Origin: Phytomonas francai
Lineage: Eukaryota > Euglenozoa > Kinetoplastea > Trypanosomatida > Trypanosomatidae
Assembly (NCBI GenBank): GCA_001766655.1
Contig: MJCC01000030.1
Span: 1 to 64,000, forward strand
Length of the DNA: 64,000 nt
Direction: 5' to 3'
This document shows positions 29,689 to 39,491 of this stretch, piece by piece. How positions within the stretch are numbered: position 1 is the first letter of the stretch; every line of letters starts with the position of its first letter. Under the pieces are notes generated by a model. That model was given only the letters and a program-made list of their open reading frames with translations. It ran no database searches and was not told the origin of the DNA. The translations under genes and the position numbers were made by a program.

Positions 29689-29924
29689 CCTTGCATTGAA
29701 ATTGAGTCATGAGGTTGATTCTGGTTCTTCTCTCTCGCACTCTATTTCCTGTACATGAGCTGTTTATTAGTATTATGATTAGTATTCATAAAGCGTTCAT
29801 ACGTATTTAAATTCTGTATGTGGATAACTTGTTGAGTGTAGAATATATGGTAGAATAAATACTGGCGAGGAAGCTTTGATAGATATAAAAAGAAATAAGT
29901 GTACATGCGTGTAAACTATCCCAT
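29537..29924. repeat. Dispersed ~390-bp repeat, copy B
   Basis: Second copy of the unit at 1251-1640, in the same orientation and 28 kb away. It shares the left core, the C-run plus (TA)n tract (about 29638-29687) and the right AT-rich part. Differences are a few bases near the left edge (tactgg for tgttga), a small patch at ~29747-29758 and a slightly shorter (TA)n. Their high identity, including non-coding parts, implies recent copying or ongoing homogenisation. Confidence 0.85.
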
Positions 29925-30105
29925 TTCATGTGAACTAGTATGTTTATAGCATTTTTTTTTTTTTGAAAGAGCAAAGACTTTTTCAAAGCCCCAACTCATA
30001 ATTTCCGCTTTAGTTTTTACTTATCGCAGGAAACACTATTTTGATCTTAGTTTTTCTCCTTTTCGACTGATTAAATTCATCTGAAGGGTATATTGGTATT
30101 TAAAA
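29925..30105 (+). other. Leader region of PRP31 gene
   Basis: Short spacer between the repeat and the PRP31 ATG, with a T12 tract at 29953-29964 that may direct trans-splicing. Confidence 0.4.
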
Positions 30106-31140
30106 ATGGAAGTTGAAGAGGGATGGGACGCTGTAAGTACCAATGAAAGGGATCCTATAAAGCTTGATGAAACCGAGTTAAGTGTACCACTTCTTTCGGA
30201 TGAGGATGCGTTGCGTTACTCCAGTGTCACAGATGTTACTAAATTGCTGCGCTCTGCATACCTTAGTAACATGTTCAAGCGTTTGAGTGATTACGAGGAT
30301 CCTGATGGCATGCCGAAGAACGCTATTACCGTAGACGATCCTGAGTACGCTTACTTATCCGACTGCAGCAATCTGGTCTTACGAATAGAAGCTGAAAAAT
30401 CTCGTGTAATGGCCTTCTTGCGCGCCCATTATGGCATCCGATTCCCTGAGTTGGCGATGTTTTTTACTGACATGGTTCTTTATAGCAAAGTCATCAAGAT
30501 TATCCAGAACAATATGGATCTTACTGCTGTCATCGACGCCTTAGATGAACTTGTTCCTTCTCAGCTGCTGGTGGTTATCATAGTATGCGCCTCCACAACT
30601 GCGGGCCGTGATCTTACTGAGGAGGAAATGAATCGTGTTCTACTGGCATGTCAAGAAATGGAGAATCTAGAACTGGTAAAGCAAACGTTTCTGGAGTATA
30701 TTCAGTGTTCTATGCCGTTAATAGCCCCCAATCTGTGTGCTTTTCTAGGAACTGGTATCACATCCCAACTCTTTGCCATCATGGGAAGCTTGGCAAAGCT
30801 TTCAGTAATGGATGCGAGTGACTTGGTGGTTCTTGGAAGTCGGCGTGGCACCGATTCTGGTATTGCGATACGTACCACAGGGTTTCTGAGCAATTCAGAC
30901 TTGGTATGTAATTTACCGCCGCAGTTGCGACCTAAGGCCCTGCGCCAGGTGGCCGCGATAACGCTCAATCTTGCTCGAATTGATGCCAATCGATGTGCAG
31001 GAAACAAGGATATAGGTGTTAAGGAGCGGCGCAGTCTATGCAATCGTATGAGGGTGTGGATCGACCCACCGGTCCTCCGTGGGGCTGGGCACAACACGTA
31101 CGAGCGCCGTAGTCGACAGCGTCGGCGCAGAAGATTTTAA
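30106..31140 (+). CDS. PRPF31: U4/U6 snRNP protein PRP31
   Basis: A 344-residue protein with a Nop domain. Residues ~80-130 (YLSDCSNLVLRIEAEKSRVMAF ... LRAHYGIRFPEL) form the coiled-coil entry. Residues ~205-260 match the RNA/15.5K-binding part: SMPLIAPNLCAFLGTGITSQ, then GSLAKLSVMDASDLVVLGSRRG, the PRP31 version of the Nop58/Nop56 signature. PRP31 holds 15.5K and U4 snRNA together in the U4/U6.U5 tri-snRNP and is needed for both cis- and trans-splicing. It is much shorter than human PRPF31 (499 aa): after the Nop domain only a short Arg-rich tail (ERRSRQRRRRRF) remains. Nop56 or Nop58 would be longer and differ in the ASDL-x-x-LG context. Confidence 0.88.
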   Translation: MEVEEGWDAVSTNERDPIKLDETELSVPLLSDEDALRYSSVTDVTKLLRSAYLSNMFKRLSDYEDPDGMPKNAITVDDPEYAYLSDCSNLVLRIEAEKSRVMAFLRAHYGIRFPELAMFFTDMVLYSKVIKIIQNNMDLTAVIDALDELVPSQLLVVIIVCASTTAGRDLTEEEMNRVLLACQEMENLELVKQTFLEYIQCSMPLIAPNLCAFLGTGITSQLFAIMGSLAKLSVMDASDLVVLGSRRGTDSGIAIRTTGFLSNSDLVCNLPPQLRPKALRQVAAITLNLARIDANRCAGNKDIGVKERRSLCNRMRVWIDPPVLRGAGHNTYERRSRQRRRRRF

Positions 31141-31204
31141 ATAGGATGTGGGAACTAAAGGGATACATACATACACACCTACCTAAAGAATAAGTGTGGA
31201 ATAC

Positions 31205-31229
31205 TTTTTTTTTTTTTTTGCCAAATCAG
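31205..31229 (+). promoter_or_regulatory. Probable trans-splice acceptor (T-tract then CAG)
   Basis: About fifteen T residues (31205-31219) followed by the first AG at 31228-31229. The first downstream ATG in the long frame is at 31312, supporting that start over the GTG at 31234. Confidence 0.6.
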
Positions 31230-31311
31230 TCTAGTGCCTGTTTTATTTGTGCCTCGTATTCTTCTTCTTTCATACCCTTCTTTAGTTGGTTTCACGTCAA
31301 ACGATCTAAAT

Positions 31312-32433
31312 ATGGATTTTAGCGAACTTGGACACAGCTTGGCTGTACTTGTCCACCATTTATTTCGAAAGCATCCTCATGACTCCATGACGCTTATTTA
31401 TGAGCTGACATTGCGTACAGGATCTGTCTGCACCGCAAAGGACCGCCTGCTAGCGCGAAATATTTATGAGTTACCCAAAACAGATTGGTATCAGGAAATG
31501 GCAGCACGTTACCGCGCTATGTTAGACTTCGTACAGGACAAAAACAAAACAACTATTCAGGAAATGCAAGATGTGATCAACGACCTATACCCCCATGGCT
31601 GCACTACTAGTGAGTTTTCAAATGCGGTGGAAACCTGCACTGCATTGATCCCCTACACTATCCATTCTGAACATGTTTCCAAGTTTCTAGATGAGCAGAG
31701 TGATGCCTTGCATTCAAATAAGATATATGAGCTCTCGGCCGAAGAGCTCACCCAGCGCATCGTAAAAGACCTGCTAGTAAAGTCTATGATTCCTCCTCGA
31801 TGGTGGCGTGAGGATTTGGCTGACTCACGAAGGGCCGCTGAGACAGTCGAAATCCTAAAGGTGGCCTTTCGTTTGTCACCATTAGAACTTGCCATCCAAT
31901 ATAGAAGATCTTCATGGGCCGTGAGGATTCGTAGGGTTCACCTGGAATCCATCCTTTCCTTAGAGGGCCCGACCGCACACATTGCAAGACTCCTTGCTAG
32001 GTCGCATGACCCATTTCTGGACGAAAAAGTCTTTCAAAAGCTTCTCATCAAGCTACAGTATTTAGCAAAACATTCGGGGTGCCCGAAGGAGAGACATGAA
32101 AGTGTCATCTCGGGGGCTGCAGAGGCTTTAGATGCATTGAAGTCGGTGCCACCTGTCATCCCATCAAACATGAATCCGGACGATGCTCTCGCCGCAGATG
32201 TTTCAATGAAAGGAAAACCACAAAAGGCTGATTTAGGATTGCTCTATCGTGATCCAAACAAAGCGTTAGAAAATGTAGACCTCAATGACGCAGACGAGCT
32301 TACGACGAAAGAGTTCAAGGAATTCATGAATAGGGATTTTCAAAAAATAGCAATCAAACCAGGTGACCTGGGTTACGTATACGACAAACGGGTTCAGGTA
32401 AACCCAACCAAAGACAGTACCTGGGATGACTAG
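31312..32433 (+). CDS. Protein with CEP19-like C-terminal tail, 373 aa
   Basis: The first ~300 residues are helical and not recognised. The last ~60 (DLNDADELTTKEFKEFMNRD ... LGYVYDKRVQ ... STWDD) resemble the end of CEP19 (DLNKLDDKEL ... FVYDIEVEF ... GWD). CEP19 sits at the mother centriole or basal body with FOP and CEP350 and recruits RABL2 to start intraflagellar transport. The tail similarity suggests a basal-body role, but the protein is over twice the size of CEP19 (about 163-167 aa), so it may be a divergent or fused relative. The ATG at 31312 is the first after the splice acceptor. Confidence 0.55.
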   Translation: MDFSELGHSLAVLVHHLFRKHPHDSMTLIYELTLRTGSVCTAKDRLLARNIYELPKTDWYQEMAARYRAMLDFVQDKNKTTIQEMQDVINDLYPHGCTTSEFSNAVETCTALIPYTIHSEHVSKFLDEQSDALHSNKIYELSAEELTQRIVKDLLVKSMIPPRWWREDLADSRRAAETVEILKVAFRLSPLELAIQYRRSSWAVRIRRVHLESILSLEGPTAHIARLLARSHDPFLDEKVFQKLLIKLQYLAKHSGCPKERHESVISGAAEALDALKSVPPVIPSNMNPDDALAADVSMKGKPQKADLGLLYRDPNKALENVDLNDADELTTKEFKEFMNRDFQKIAIKPGDLGYVYDKRVQVNPTKDSTWDD

Positions 32434-32896
32434 GACTCGAACTAGAAAGCCTTTAGACAAACAAAGGCGATGATGCACTTCCGATATTAAGTTTTCAATC
32501 CAATCCAGAACTACCATTTTTATTAGCGCTATAGGTTACCTTTTTCTCCTTGCCTTCACGATTATGGGTTGTGGTTGTCATGACGTTCTGCCAAGTGTCA
32601 AATTTAAGATTCATAGGGGAAACCTTTTAGACTCCGCTGCGAACTCTTGTTCTCCTAGTCATACAATCGAAGTGCATTTACCCGACGTATGAATTAAATA
32701 GTTAAGCGCTTCCCTTCTGAAATGAGAGTCCCTTCAAGTCTCAATTAATTTCACTGGGATGATGAAAGCCAGCTCACAACTTTCTCATCCATTTATCCCT
32801 TTTTATTTGTTTCACACGTTTTGAATCCCTTACTTTCTAAAATAGTAGATATAGTTATTTTTTCTCGTATTTTTTTCAAGCTTCAGTCTTGCATTA
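32434..32896. other. Spacer
   Basis: AT-rich spacer of 463 bases with a T-rich tract ending in AAG at about 32857-32880 before the next ATG. No gene seen. Confidence 0.45.
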
Positions 32897-33991
32897 ATGA
32901 ACATCACCCTCAAGACTAGCGTTAACACTCGGCTTCCATTGTCCTCACGTCTTCCGCGAACATCAACGAGCCAAGCGGAGAAACACCCTAGCTTTTGTTC
33001 CATTCACCAAACAAAGGCGTCTACGTATGATATTGATTACACCACAGCCCAAGTTGGCGTGAGGTCCGAACAAAAGACTGAAATGAATAACTGCCCAGGC
33101 ACCAGATCAAGCCAGGACGCAAAGGACTCCGATGGAATTATTTTAGGAACCGGCGAGGACCCGATCGCATCGCAGCTTCCGTACAAGGTGGTCTCTGACC
33201 CATCCTCTGGATGGGAGTCGGAGGCGCACGCGGCGACGCGTTCGATTGAGCCCGGCCGACAGACGGACTTTTACAGCATCGCGCGAAGAATCGAGCGTAA
33301 AAAGGACGATGCGCGCGTGTACGGGCCCAACATTACGCAGCGTGCGGAGCAAATTCGTCTTTCGCGCTCGCAGGATCCGTCTTTGAGGCGATCCGACCCT
33401 GAGTATCTTCGCGTCGCGCCCAGCGACGCCCACAAGGAAAATTCTCCGCAGCACCGGGTCAAGAACTATTTAGATCTTGTCGAATGCGCTCATCTGAACC
33501 CTCGAACCGAGCAGCAGATCGACTTTGATGCCCCGCCCCGCGCTCGCCTCCCCGGGCTCGATTTCCCCCAGTCCTTTCACCCGCAAAGCAAAATCATAAC
33601 GCACATGGGCACCACATCCAACCTATTTCAGGGTACCCCGAAGTGTCTCGAACACAAAATTGTCGGCTACGCCGGCCACGTTTCGAGCGCGGATCAGAAC
33701 CTGGCCGCGATGCGGAATGACCAGGACCCCTGCGCGGCGTTCGCGAAGGCGTACATGACCCTCGCGGTATCCGGCGGCGGCGTGGATGCGAGCGTGAATG
33801 GGCGAAATCCTTTTGCCTTCCGGCGGCGTGGACGGTACGCGCGGGAGCCGGTCGCCCTGCGGCCGAAAAGCAATGAGACCATTTGTCGAATGGTCGAGGG
33901 TTCCATGCTCCAGCAAACGATACACCGCACGCTCGAGAGCGAGCGCACGATCAATTCTCGCGAGGACAAGAAGCAAACATCGTACTTTTAA
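32897..33991 (+). CDS. Hypothetical protein with GYAGHV motif, possible axonemal protein
   Basis: A 364-residue, basic, low-hydrophobicity protein without membrane helix or enzyme motif. The segment HKIVGYAGHVSSADQN recalls the PGYxGHVPG motifs of small microtubule-inner or axoneme-associated proteins (FAM166/STPG-type), and many Arg/Pro/Tyr-rich stretches (RRGRYAREPVALRP) fit such a structural protein. That is inference from one motif. The base composition changes inside the gene: the first ~85 codons are AT-leaning, while from about 33160 to 33990 G and C rise sharply, with many gcg, cgc and gac codons. Confidence 0.6.
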   Translation: MNITLKTSVNTRLPLSSRLPRTSTSQAEKHPSFCSIHQTKASTYDIDYTTAQVGVRSEQKTEMNNCPGTRSSQDAKDSDGIILGTGEDPIASQLPYKVVSDPSSGWESEAHAATRSIEPGRQTDFYSIARRIERKKDDARVYGPNITQRAEQIRLSRSQDPSLRRSDPEYLRVAPSDAHKENSPQHRVKNYLDLVECAHLNPRTEQQIDFDAPPRARLPGLDFPQSFHPQSKIITHMGTTSNLFQGTPKCLEHKIVGYAGHVSSADQNLAAMRNDQDPCAAFAKAYMTLAVSGGGVDASVNGRNPFAFRRRGRYAREPVALRPKSNETICRMVEGSMLQQTIHRTLESERTINSREDKKQTSYF

Positions 33992-34321
33992 CTCCACCGT
34001 TCTTTTCTTTCTTCGCCGCGTTATCGAGTGCGTTCTTAGTACAACCCGTGAAATGCACGCTTATGCGTAGTCCTTCGTTATTATTATGCTTTGACGCGAG
34101 TGTATGTCAGTAGAAGTGGAGTCATGTATAGTTTCTATAATCCTATGTAGAGTTTCCCGAATAACCTAGACGCATCGCTTTGTACTTTAAGACGAACTTA
34201 TGTGATTTTTTTCCTTTTCCGTGTTGTTGCTACGCCGAGCACGAGGCGAGGGCTACTTTTTGATCTTTCCCTTCCACCAGACAATATTGTTTACGCTGCG
34301 AACTTGTTTCCTTCATCTCCG

Positions 34322-34356
<35 letters not shown>

Positions 34357-34996
34357 ATAAAAGTAGTGTTGTTTTCTATTCAACAGGAAATAATGTGGCA
34401 ACATCGTACCCGTAGCAGTGCGGCATCCTTATCAATTTTGAAGCTGATGATGACGGTTTAAATTGCTTAAATTAGTTCCTTTGGGTCGTGGCTCTATGAT
34501 TCGTTTCGGCTTACACGATGGGGGTTGGAATGCAAACGAATAACGTATGCTATTGGAGTTTGGAAAGTCTTCCTTGAACGTATTCTTTTCGTTTGCTTAC
34601 TATGAATTGCCCTTCCAAAGAAACGTTTTCAATGCCAGTTATTATACTCTTCTTTATTGGGGTAGCCGAAGAGCGCATAGCGGTCCAATAATTACCAAGA
34701 TATTTGCACATGGGTGCTAGTGGTATTCAAATTCCAGTTACTTTGGCCTATCCTGAATCTTGTGGAGGCCATTGAAATTTCTATTTTCAAAAAACACTTG
34801 CTGCTTTAGAAGAATAGCACGCAAGCACACACACACAAAAAAGACTTAGATTTTCTTTTAGGTCATCCCTTTATGCATAGTTGTGTGCTTTCATGGTATT
34901 ATATAAAGGTTAGCGTGTTACTCGGCTTTGAAGAGCAAATTCCACTACCTTTAGCAGTAGCTCTACCACGCGCAATTCATTTTTTTTTTTTTGTGG

Positions 34997-35034
34997 TGTG
35001 TGTGTGTATGTGTGTGTGTGTGTGTGTGTGTGTA
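34997..35034. repeat. (TG)n microsatellite
   Basis: Alternating TG run with one internal interruption (tatg), directly after a T12 tract. Confidence 0.9.
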
Positions 35035-35974
35035 TGGGGGGTTATTGATTGAGGTTTCTATTCCCAATGAGATTTAGCATTGTACATCGCTTCAATTAGC
35101 CACTGGCATTTCGGGTTTGAATGAGTATAGTTTCTATTTAGGCTTCGTATGGGAACGCGTATTGTATCCATTTTTTCGCACCTTATTTATTTCGTTTTTA
35201 CGTATTCTCGGTTTCTATCAGCATGCCAATTCTAAAAACTGAAACATCACCGCTCGCGATTTTTAGCAGGCCGGTAAAGTTCACTTAGGACACGATAAAG
35301 AGGTACTTCAAACCATTTAGGATCTTGGCGGAACCTCCTCAATGTATTACCGTCTCTGCTGTCAGAACAGGCTCTTCGACATGGTTCTCTCGTTTACTTG
35401 GGGCTGTACATTATTGCGTAAGGTGAATAAAAAATAATACTGTCACTAAACTGTTTCGAGAGGAATAAGAAGAGTAAGAGAAGAGCGTGAGTCTGTCGAA
35501 TGTTTCGTATTAGGAGACAATCGTTGAACGGAAACACGCGTGTGCTTAACTCGCTTCTAGACATGTTTTGTTATAATTTACTTTTCACCTAAACACCGAC
35601 CCTCAATTGGTTGAAATTCATTGGGCTTCGTGGTTGGTTAGGAAAAGAAACTGTTTCCGTGAATACACAAGAAAAGGAAACGATTAAAAAGGGACAAGGT
35701 GGGCAAGTGAAGAGAAATGCATGACACTTGCTTCCTTCTCTTTTTGTGTATACCGAATATACAAGGGAAGGAGAAGACCATTTAAAATACATCAAAATAA
35801 TATTATCTATAAAAAGTGTCTTGTAACATAAATAGGGGTTGCTAGTATTATCACGGTTTTCATTGTGACATGGCTTTACCTTGGTTCCTAGATCTAGAGC
35901 TCTAATTTATATCACGATACTCTTTACTCATACCGGTTTTCTGTTTCTTATAAATTCATTTAACCATCAAATTA

Positions 35975-35985
35975 CATACACACAT

Positions 35986-36037
<52 letters not shown>
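35975..36037. repeat. (CA)n-(TA)n compound microsatellite
   Basis: An impure CA run followed by about nineteen TA units, 157 bases upstream of the next start codon. Confidence 0.9.
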
Positions 36038-36044
<7 letters not shown>

Positions 36045-36193
36045 GGTATGTATTTAGAATTTATCGTATCGTTTAGTTTTTGTTAAGAGTTTATTATTTT
36101 GAAAAACTGAGTTTCTGTGATTTAGTTCTTAGGGGGGTACGATATATTACTTATTATTATTATTAGCATCTTTCGTTAGTATAGGCAACACGC

Positions 36194-39100
36194 ATGGGAG
36201 ATATCAAATCGAGCCATAGACATCTTTTTGGGAAATTATTTCATCAAAGAAGATCAAATTGCCATGCCAGCGGTTATAAGGCGCTACCATTGACTGTCAC
36301 TCAATACGTTATCCCAGCTAGCTTAGCAATTACACAAAAGCGTAGAGAGGTCCAACTGCTTAATGTTGACTCGGGCGTGTGCGCATACTTGACTCAATTT
36401 TTCTACACACTTGTATCACTTTGCCGTGCTAAATTTGCTACTCAGTCATGGACCTCGCAAGTTGTGCTTGTATATGGGACCATTCAATGTGCAAATCCAT
36501 CCAGAAAGTTTTATTTGCCCACTTTTAGCTCTTTAAGTCGTATCGCTCGCTCTTCTTTGCGCCCCCCAATGCGATTGTATCCACCCCATAAACGCGCAAT
36601 TCTCAAATTTAGTCCCAGTCGTGATTTTAACACGAGCCCCACAGACGACTCGAATGCCCCTGCTCCAATCTTAAGTGGGCGGCGCGCCGCTGCAAGCTGT
36701 AAATGGTACGCAAAACAGGTCGACCAGCGTCTTATGTTTCCCGAGGATCTTTTCCCCGCTGACTCCGATTACCTCTTAAACGCTAGAAACCGAAGTTTGC
36801 CTCCAAGCTCGATCGATATGTTTTTGGGGTGTTTGTCTATGGCAGACTCTCTGAGCTGGGATCTCTCGGACCTTTTCAAGCAGATGCCTTTTCTTGTCAA
36901 GATTGAAGTGATATGCAGGGTACTTCAGCAGCAGCACCATATCGTACGCGATGAAACCGGTCCAACGCATTTGACGTTGGGGCATATGCTTCAGATTATT
37001 CTGAATGAGGCGGCGGTTGAAGCACGGGATGAAACGTGGCTAGTGCGTGTTATGATGCGCTTAGACGAAACACACCTGGATAGTATGGTAAAAGATTTCA
37101 CAATTTTGCGAAAAATGCTGAGGATGTCTCTCCTTCTTTCGCCCATCAATATTTTACCACACGCTGACCCCGATGAGCTTCTGCATCGCGCGCTTCAGTT
37201 GGGTGAGCGAGTGTTCGACGGTTGTTGGCAGGAATGGTCTGATGCTCTTGCCGAGGCGGGACTACATTTTGAGGCATGCGCCTATGCCTTTGCCGACTCT
37301 TCGGACAAATTTATGGAGCCGCAACGCAAATCTGCTCTTAAGGGCGTGGGAAAAGTGGTGCTTGAGGCACTAGCCCAACCCCACACTTTGACCACAGCAG
37401 TTCAAAAACTGTGCACACGTATACCTCGAACACTGGCACATTATACCTGCTGCCTTGGTGCCCTTTCGATTATACGGCAACCACACACACCTTTCCAAAA
37501 CTCTTGTCTCTCAGAAAGCGGCATTTCCTTTCCTTATGAACTGGTGGAAACTTATATGAGTCGACTTGAATTTGCAAATCTCATTCATTTCACTTTGTTT
37601 GCTGGAAACTCTCATACTGCGAGCCTGCTACTAATGCAATGTGTGACACCAAAACAGATTGTAAGGGTGATGCAGCACACTCGTGATGCCGGGTATTTTT
37701 TGTCTCTAAAGGCTCTCAAAGAGCTGCTGTTACTCAGTCCATCGGAGCGCGCATACGTTACGCTGTATTTTGCGGAGGCTGAGGAACCACTTCTATTTGA
37801 CGTGAAGGCTCATCACGTGGACCTTGAAATGAGCGGTGGTTTTTTTTCTCCTCAACCCGGGGGCATCCAACACAGGCGAGCCAACATGGCGATGCGTCAG
37901 TGGAGGGAGGTTTGTAACGTGCTGCAGGATGTGTTGCCGCGCACAGTCCTGAACACTGGAAGCCAATCATTGGAGACATTCCTAAAAAATGTTCCCATTA
38001 CAGCAATTCCTTTCGTAGTTCGCACCTTCTCTCCGTTCACATCCGAGCTGGTATCGTGGTGGGCTTCGTTATATATCCATTCTGGTAATGGGGATGCAGC
38101 TATGAGACTACTGAGCTGCAGTTCAGCTCGCAATGTTCTTCCAGAAATGTGGGTTTTGGTCGAGCTCCTAGAATTTCACCGAAACCAAGAAAAAATTCTC
38201 AAATCATGTGTGGAGCTTATTAAAACACACTTCTCTGCACTTTCCACTGCGGTCTTTAGGGCATTTGTAGAACGTACTGCTTATTTCCAGGGTGTTGGTT
38301 TAACCGGCAAGGGCATCGCAGAGCAAGCACTCGAGTTGCTTTCGAGTGTTGCGATCCTGGGTCTATCCCATTACCCTGCAGCATGTATTCAAAAAATCTT
38401 GGAGAAATCCCCGGCGCCTGTCGTAGGAGCTATGCTACAGTTCATGCAAGTTGAGGGGTCAAAAGCATTTAAAAATTCCCCGACACCCCTTCATGTTGGT
38501 GCTGTTCAACGCCTGGTCGTGGCGGCCCATACGCTTGGACTCAGCCCCAAGCTGGATGTCTATGTGGTATCTGGTCCCTCTAAGGAATTGACATGGTGGT
38601 CTTCCCATGGTCTCCCGTCCACGAAATGCGCAGTACATCGCCTGTACAGTACCCGGACTACAGGGCTATGGCCACTGGCCTTTGAACGTATTCATTCACC
38701 ATCACGCTTGAAATTAATGGAGGCGCACCAGGCTGTTCGCCTCATCGCCGTTGGTTGTGATAACCCTAAGACGGTGTGTCAAGCCGTGTGCGTGTCGCAA
38801 AACTATCTCTTAGCTGATGTCAATTTTTCCACTCCCCGACAGCATCCGAATGAGGCCACTTTAATTAGGACTCTTGCGTGTGTTGCTTCATCACTTACCG
38901 CACGAGGAGAATGGGAGGCAGCCCTGAATCTCATCAGCCCTTCTGTGAAGGACTTGCCTCCTTTACTACGCATCGTAAAGTTTCAGGCGCTACTCCAGGA
39001 CCCTCAGATGCGAGAGTTTGCTGAAGCAAATTTAACAGATAGTATACACGCTTTTGCCGAGAGTAGAAAAGTACCAAGAGTTAGTCGTCATCAATCCTTT

Positions 39101-39289
39101 TTATACAAAAGTCGGCGCTTTCCAAGGTCTCGATATCAACCACCTTTGTCACGTGTAATATTTCGAAAAGGAAGCCACATGAATAGACCTTGGCAAAGTT
39201 ATTTGGGATTCACTAGGTCATTGCAGAGACTTCTTGCGAAAAGTGAGAGTAATGCTCTTATTTCTCATCAAGCTTCTGTGCTCTCGTGA
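36194..39289 (+). CDS. Hypothetical protein, 1031 aa, probably helical-repeat and mitochondrial
   Basis: Family not recognised with certainty. The N-terminus (MGDIKSSHRHLFGKLFHQRR) is rich in basic residues. The protein is almost all predicted helix, with repeated paired-helix stretches such as NLIHFTLFAGNSHTASLLLM, ELVSWWASLYIHSGNGDAAM and TLACVASSLTARGEWEAALN, the look of pentatricopeptide-like repeats. Kinetoplastid mitochondria hold many such proteins bound to RNA or to the mitoribosome, so a mitochondrial RNA-related role is plausible. No catalytic motif or membrane helix is clear. The C-terminal 60 residues are basic (RKVPRVSRHQ, KSRRFPRSRYQ). Confidence 0.65.
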   Translation: MGDIKSSHRHLFGKLFHQRRSNCHASGYKALPLTVTQYVIPASLAITQKRREVQLLNVDSGVCAYLTQFFYTLVSLCRAKFATQSWTSQVVLVYGTIQCANPSRKFYLPTFSSLSRIARSSLRPPMRLYPPHKRAILKFSPSRDFNTSPTDDSNAPAPILSGRRAAASCKWYAKQVDQRLMFPEDLFPADSDYLLNARNRSLPPSSIDMFLGCLSMADSLSWDLSDLFKQMPFLVKIEVICRVLQQQHHIVRDETGPTHLTLGHMLQIILNEAAVEARDETWLVRVMMRLDETHLDSMVKDFTILRKMLRMSLLLSPINILPHADPDELLHRALQLGERVFDGCWQEWSDALAEAGLHFEACAYAFADSSDKFMEPQRKSALKGVGKVVLEALAQPHTLTTAVQKLCTRIPRTLAHYTCCLGALSIIRQPHTPFQNSCLSESGISFPYELVETYMSRLEFANLIHFTLFAGNSHTASLLLMQCVTPKQIVRVMQHTRDAGYFLSLKALKELLLLSPSERAYVTLYFAEAEEPLLFDVKAHHVDLEMSGGFFSPQPGGIQHRRANMAMRQWREVCNVLQDVLPRTVLNTGSQSLETFLKNVPITAIPFVVRTFSPFTSELVSWWASLYIHSGNGDAAMRLLSCSSARNVLPEMWVLVELLEFHRNQEKILKSCVELIKTHFSALSTAVFRAFVERTAYFQGVGLTGKGIAEQALELLSSVAILGLSHYPAACIQKILEKSPAPVVGAMLQFMQVEGSKAFKNSPTPLHVGAVQRLVVAAHTLGLSPKLDVYVVSGPSKELTWWSSHGLPSTKCAVHRLYSTRTTGLWPLAFERIHSPSRLKLMEAHQAVRLIAVGCDNPKTVCQAVCVSQNYLLADVNFSTPRQHPNEATLIRTLACVASSLTARGEWEAALNLISPSVKDLPPLLRIVKFQALLQDPQMREFAEANLTDSIHAFAESRKVPRVSRHQSFLYKSRRFPRSRYQPPLSRVIFRKGSHMNRPWQSYLGFTRSLQRLLAKSESNALISHQASVLS

Positions 39290-39379
39290 TAAGTTAGTCG
39301 CATGTCTCAAATCTCTCGTATCCCCCGTCCCCAACAAAGGGTACTTTCATTACGTCTATGTGTACATTATTTCCAATTT

Positions 39380-39474
39380 TCCTTTTTACTCTCCTTTCGG
39401 TTACATTTTTTTTTCTGTGAATTTTTTTGAAATGTTAACCATACTTATCGTTACATGTGTGGTTGTATTTTTAG
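39380..39474 (+). promoter_or_regulatory. Long polypyrimidine region and first AG
   Basis: From about 39370 the sequence is dominated by T and C without any AG dinucleotide until 39473-39474 (tatttttag). Under the first-AG rule the spliced leader joins here, past the ATG at 39432, and so supports the ATG at 39492. Confidence 0.6.
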
Positions 39475-39491
39475 GATCGTTAGCACCTAAG

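Larger units (their letters stand above)
33992..36193. other. 2.2-kb gene-free region rich in microsatellites
   Basis: The longest stretch without a convincing gene. It contains (TA)n at 34323-34353, T12 at 34981-34992, (TG)n at 34997-35034, and (CA)n running into (TA)n at 35975-36037. No RNA gene, inverted repeat of note or pseudogene was recognised. It probably combines a long 3' UTR and the leader of the 1031-residue protein. Confidence 0.55.

Noticed and set aside
29537..29924. Assigning the dispersed repeat to SIDER or RIME
   Set aside because: Size and position fit, but no ingi/L1Tc signature or poly(A) tail could be seen.
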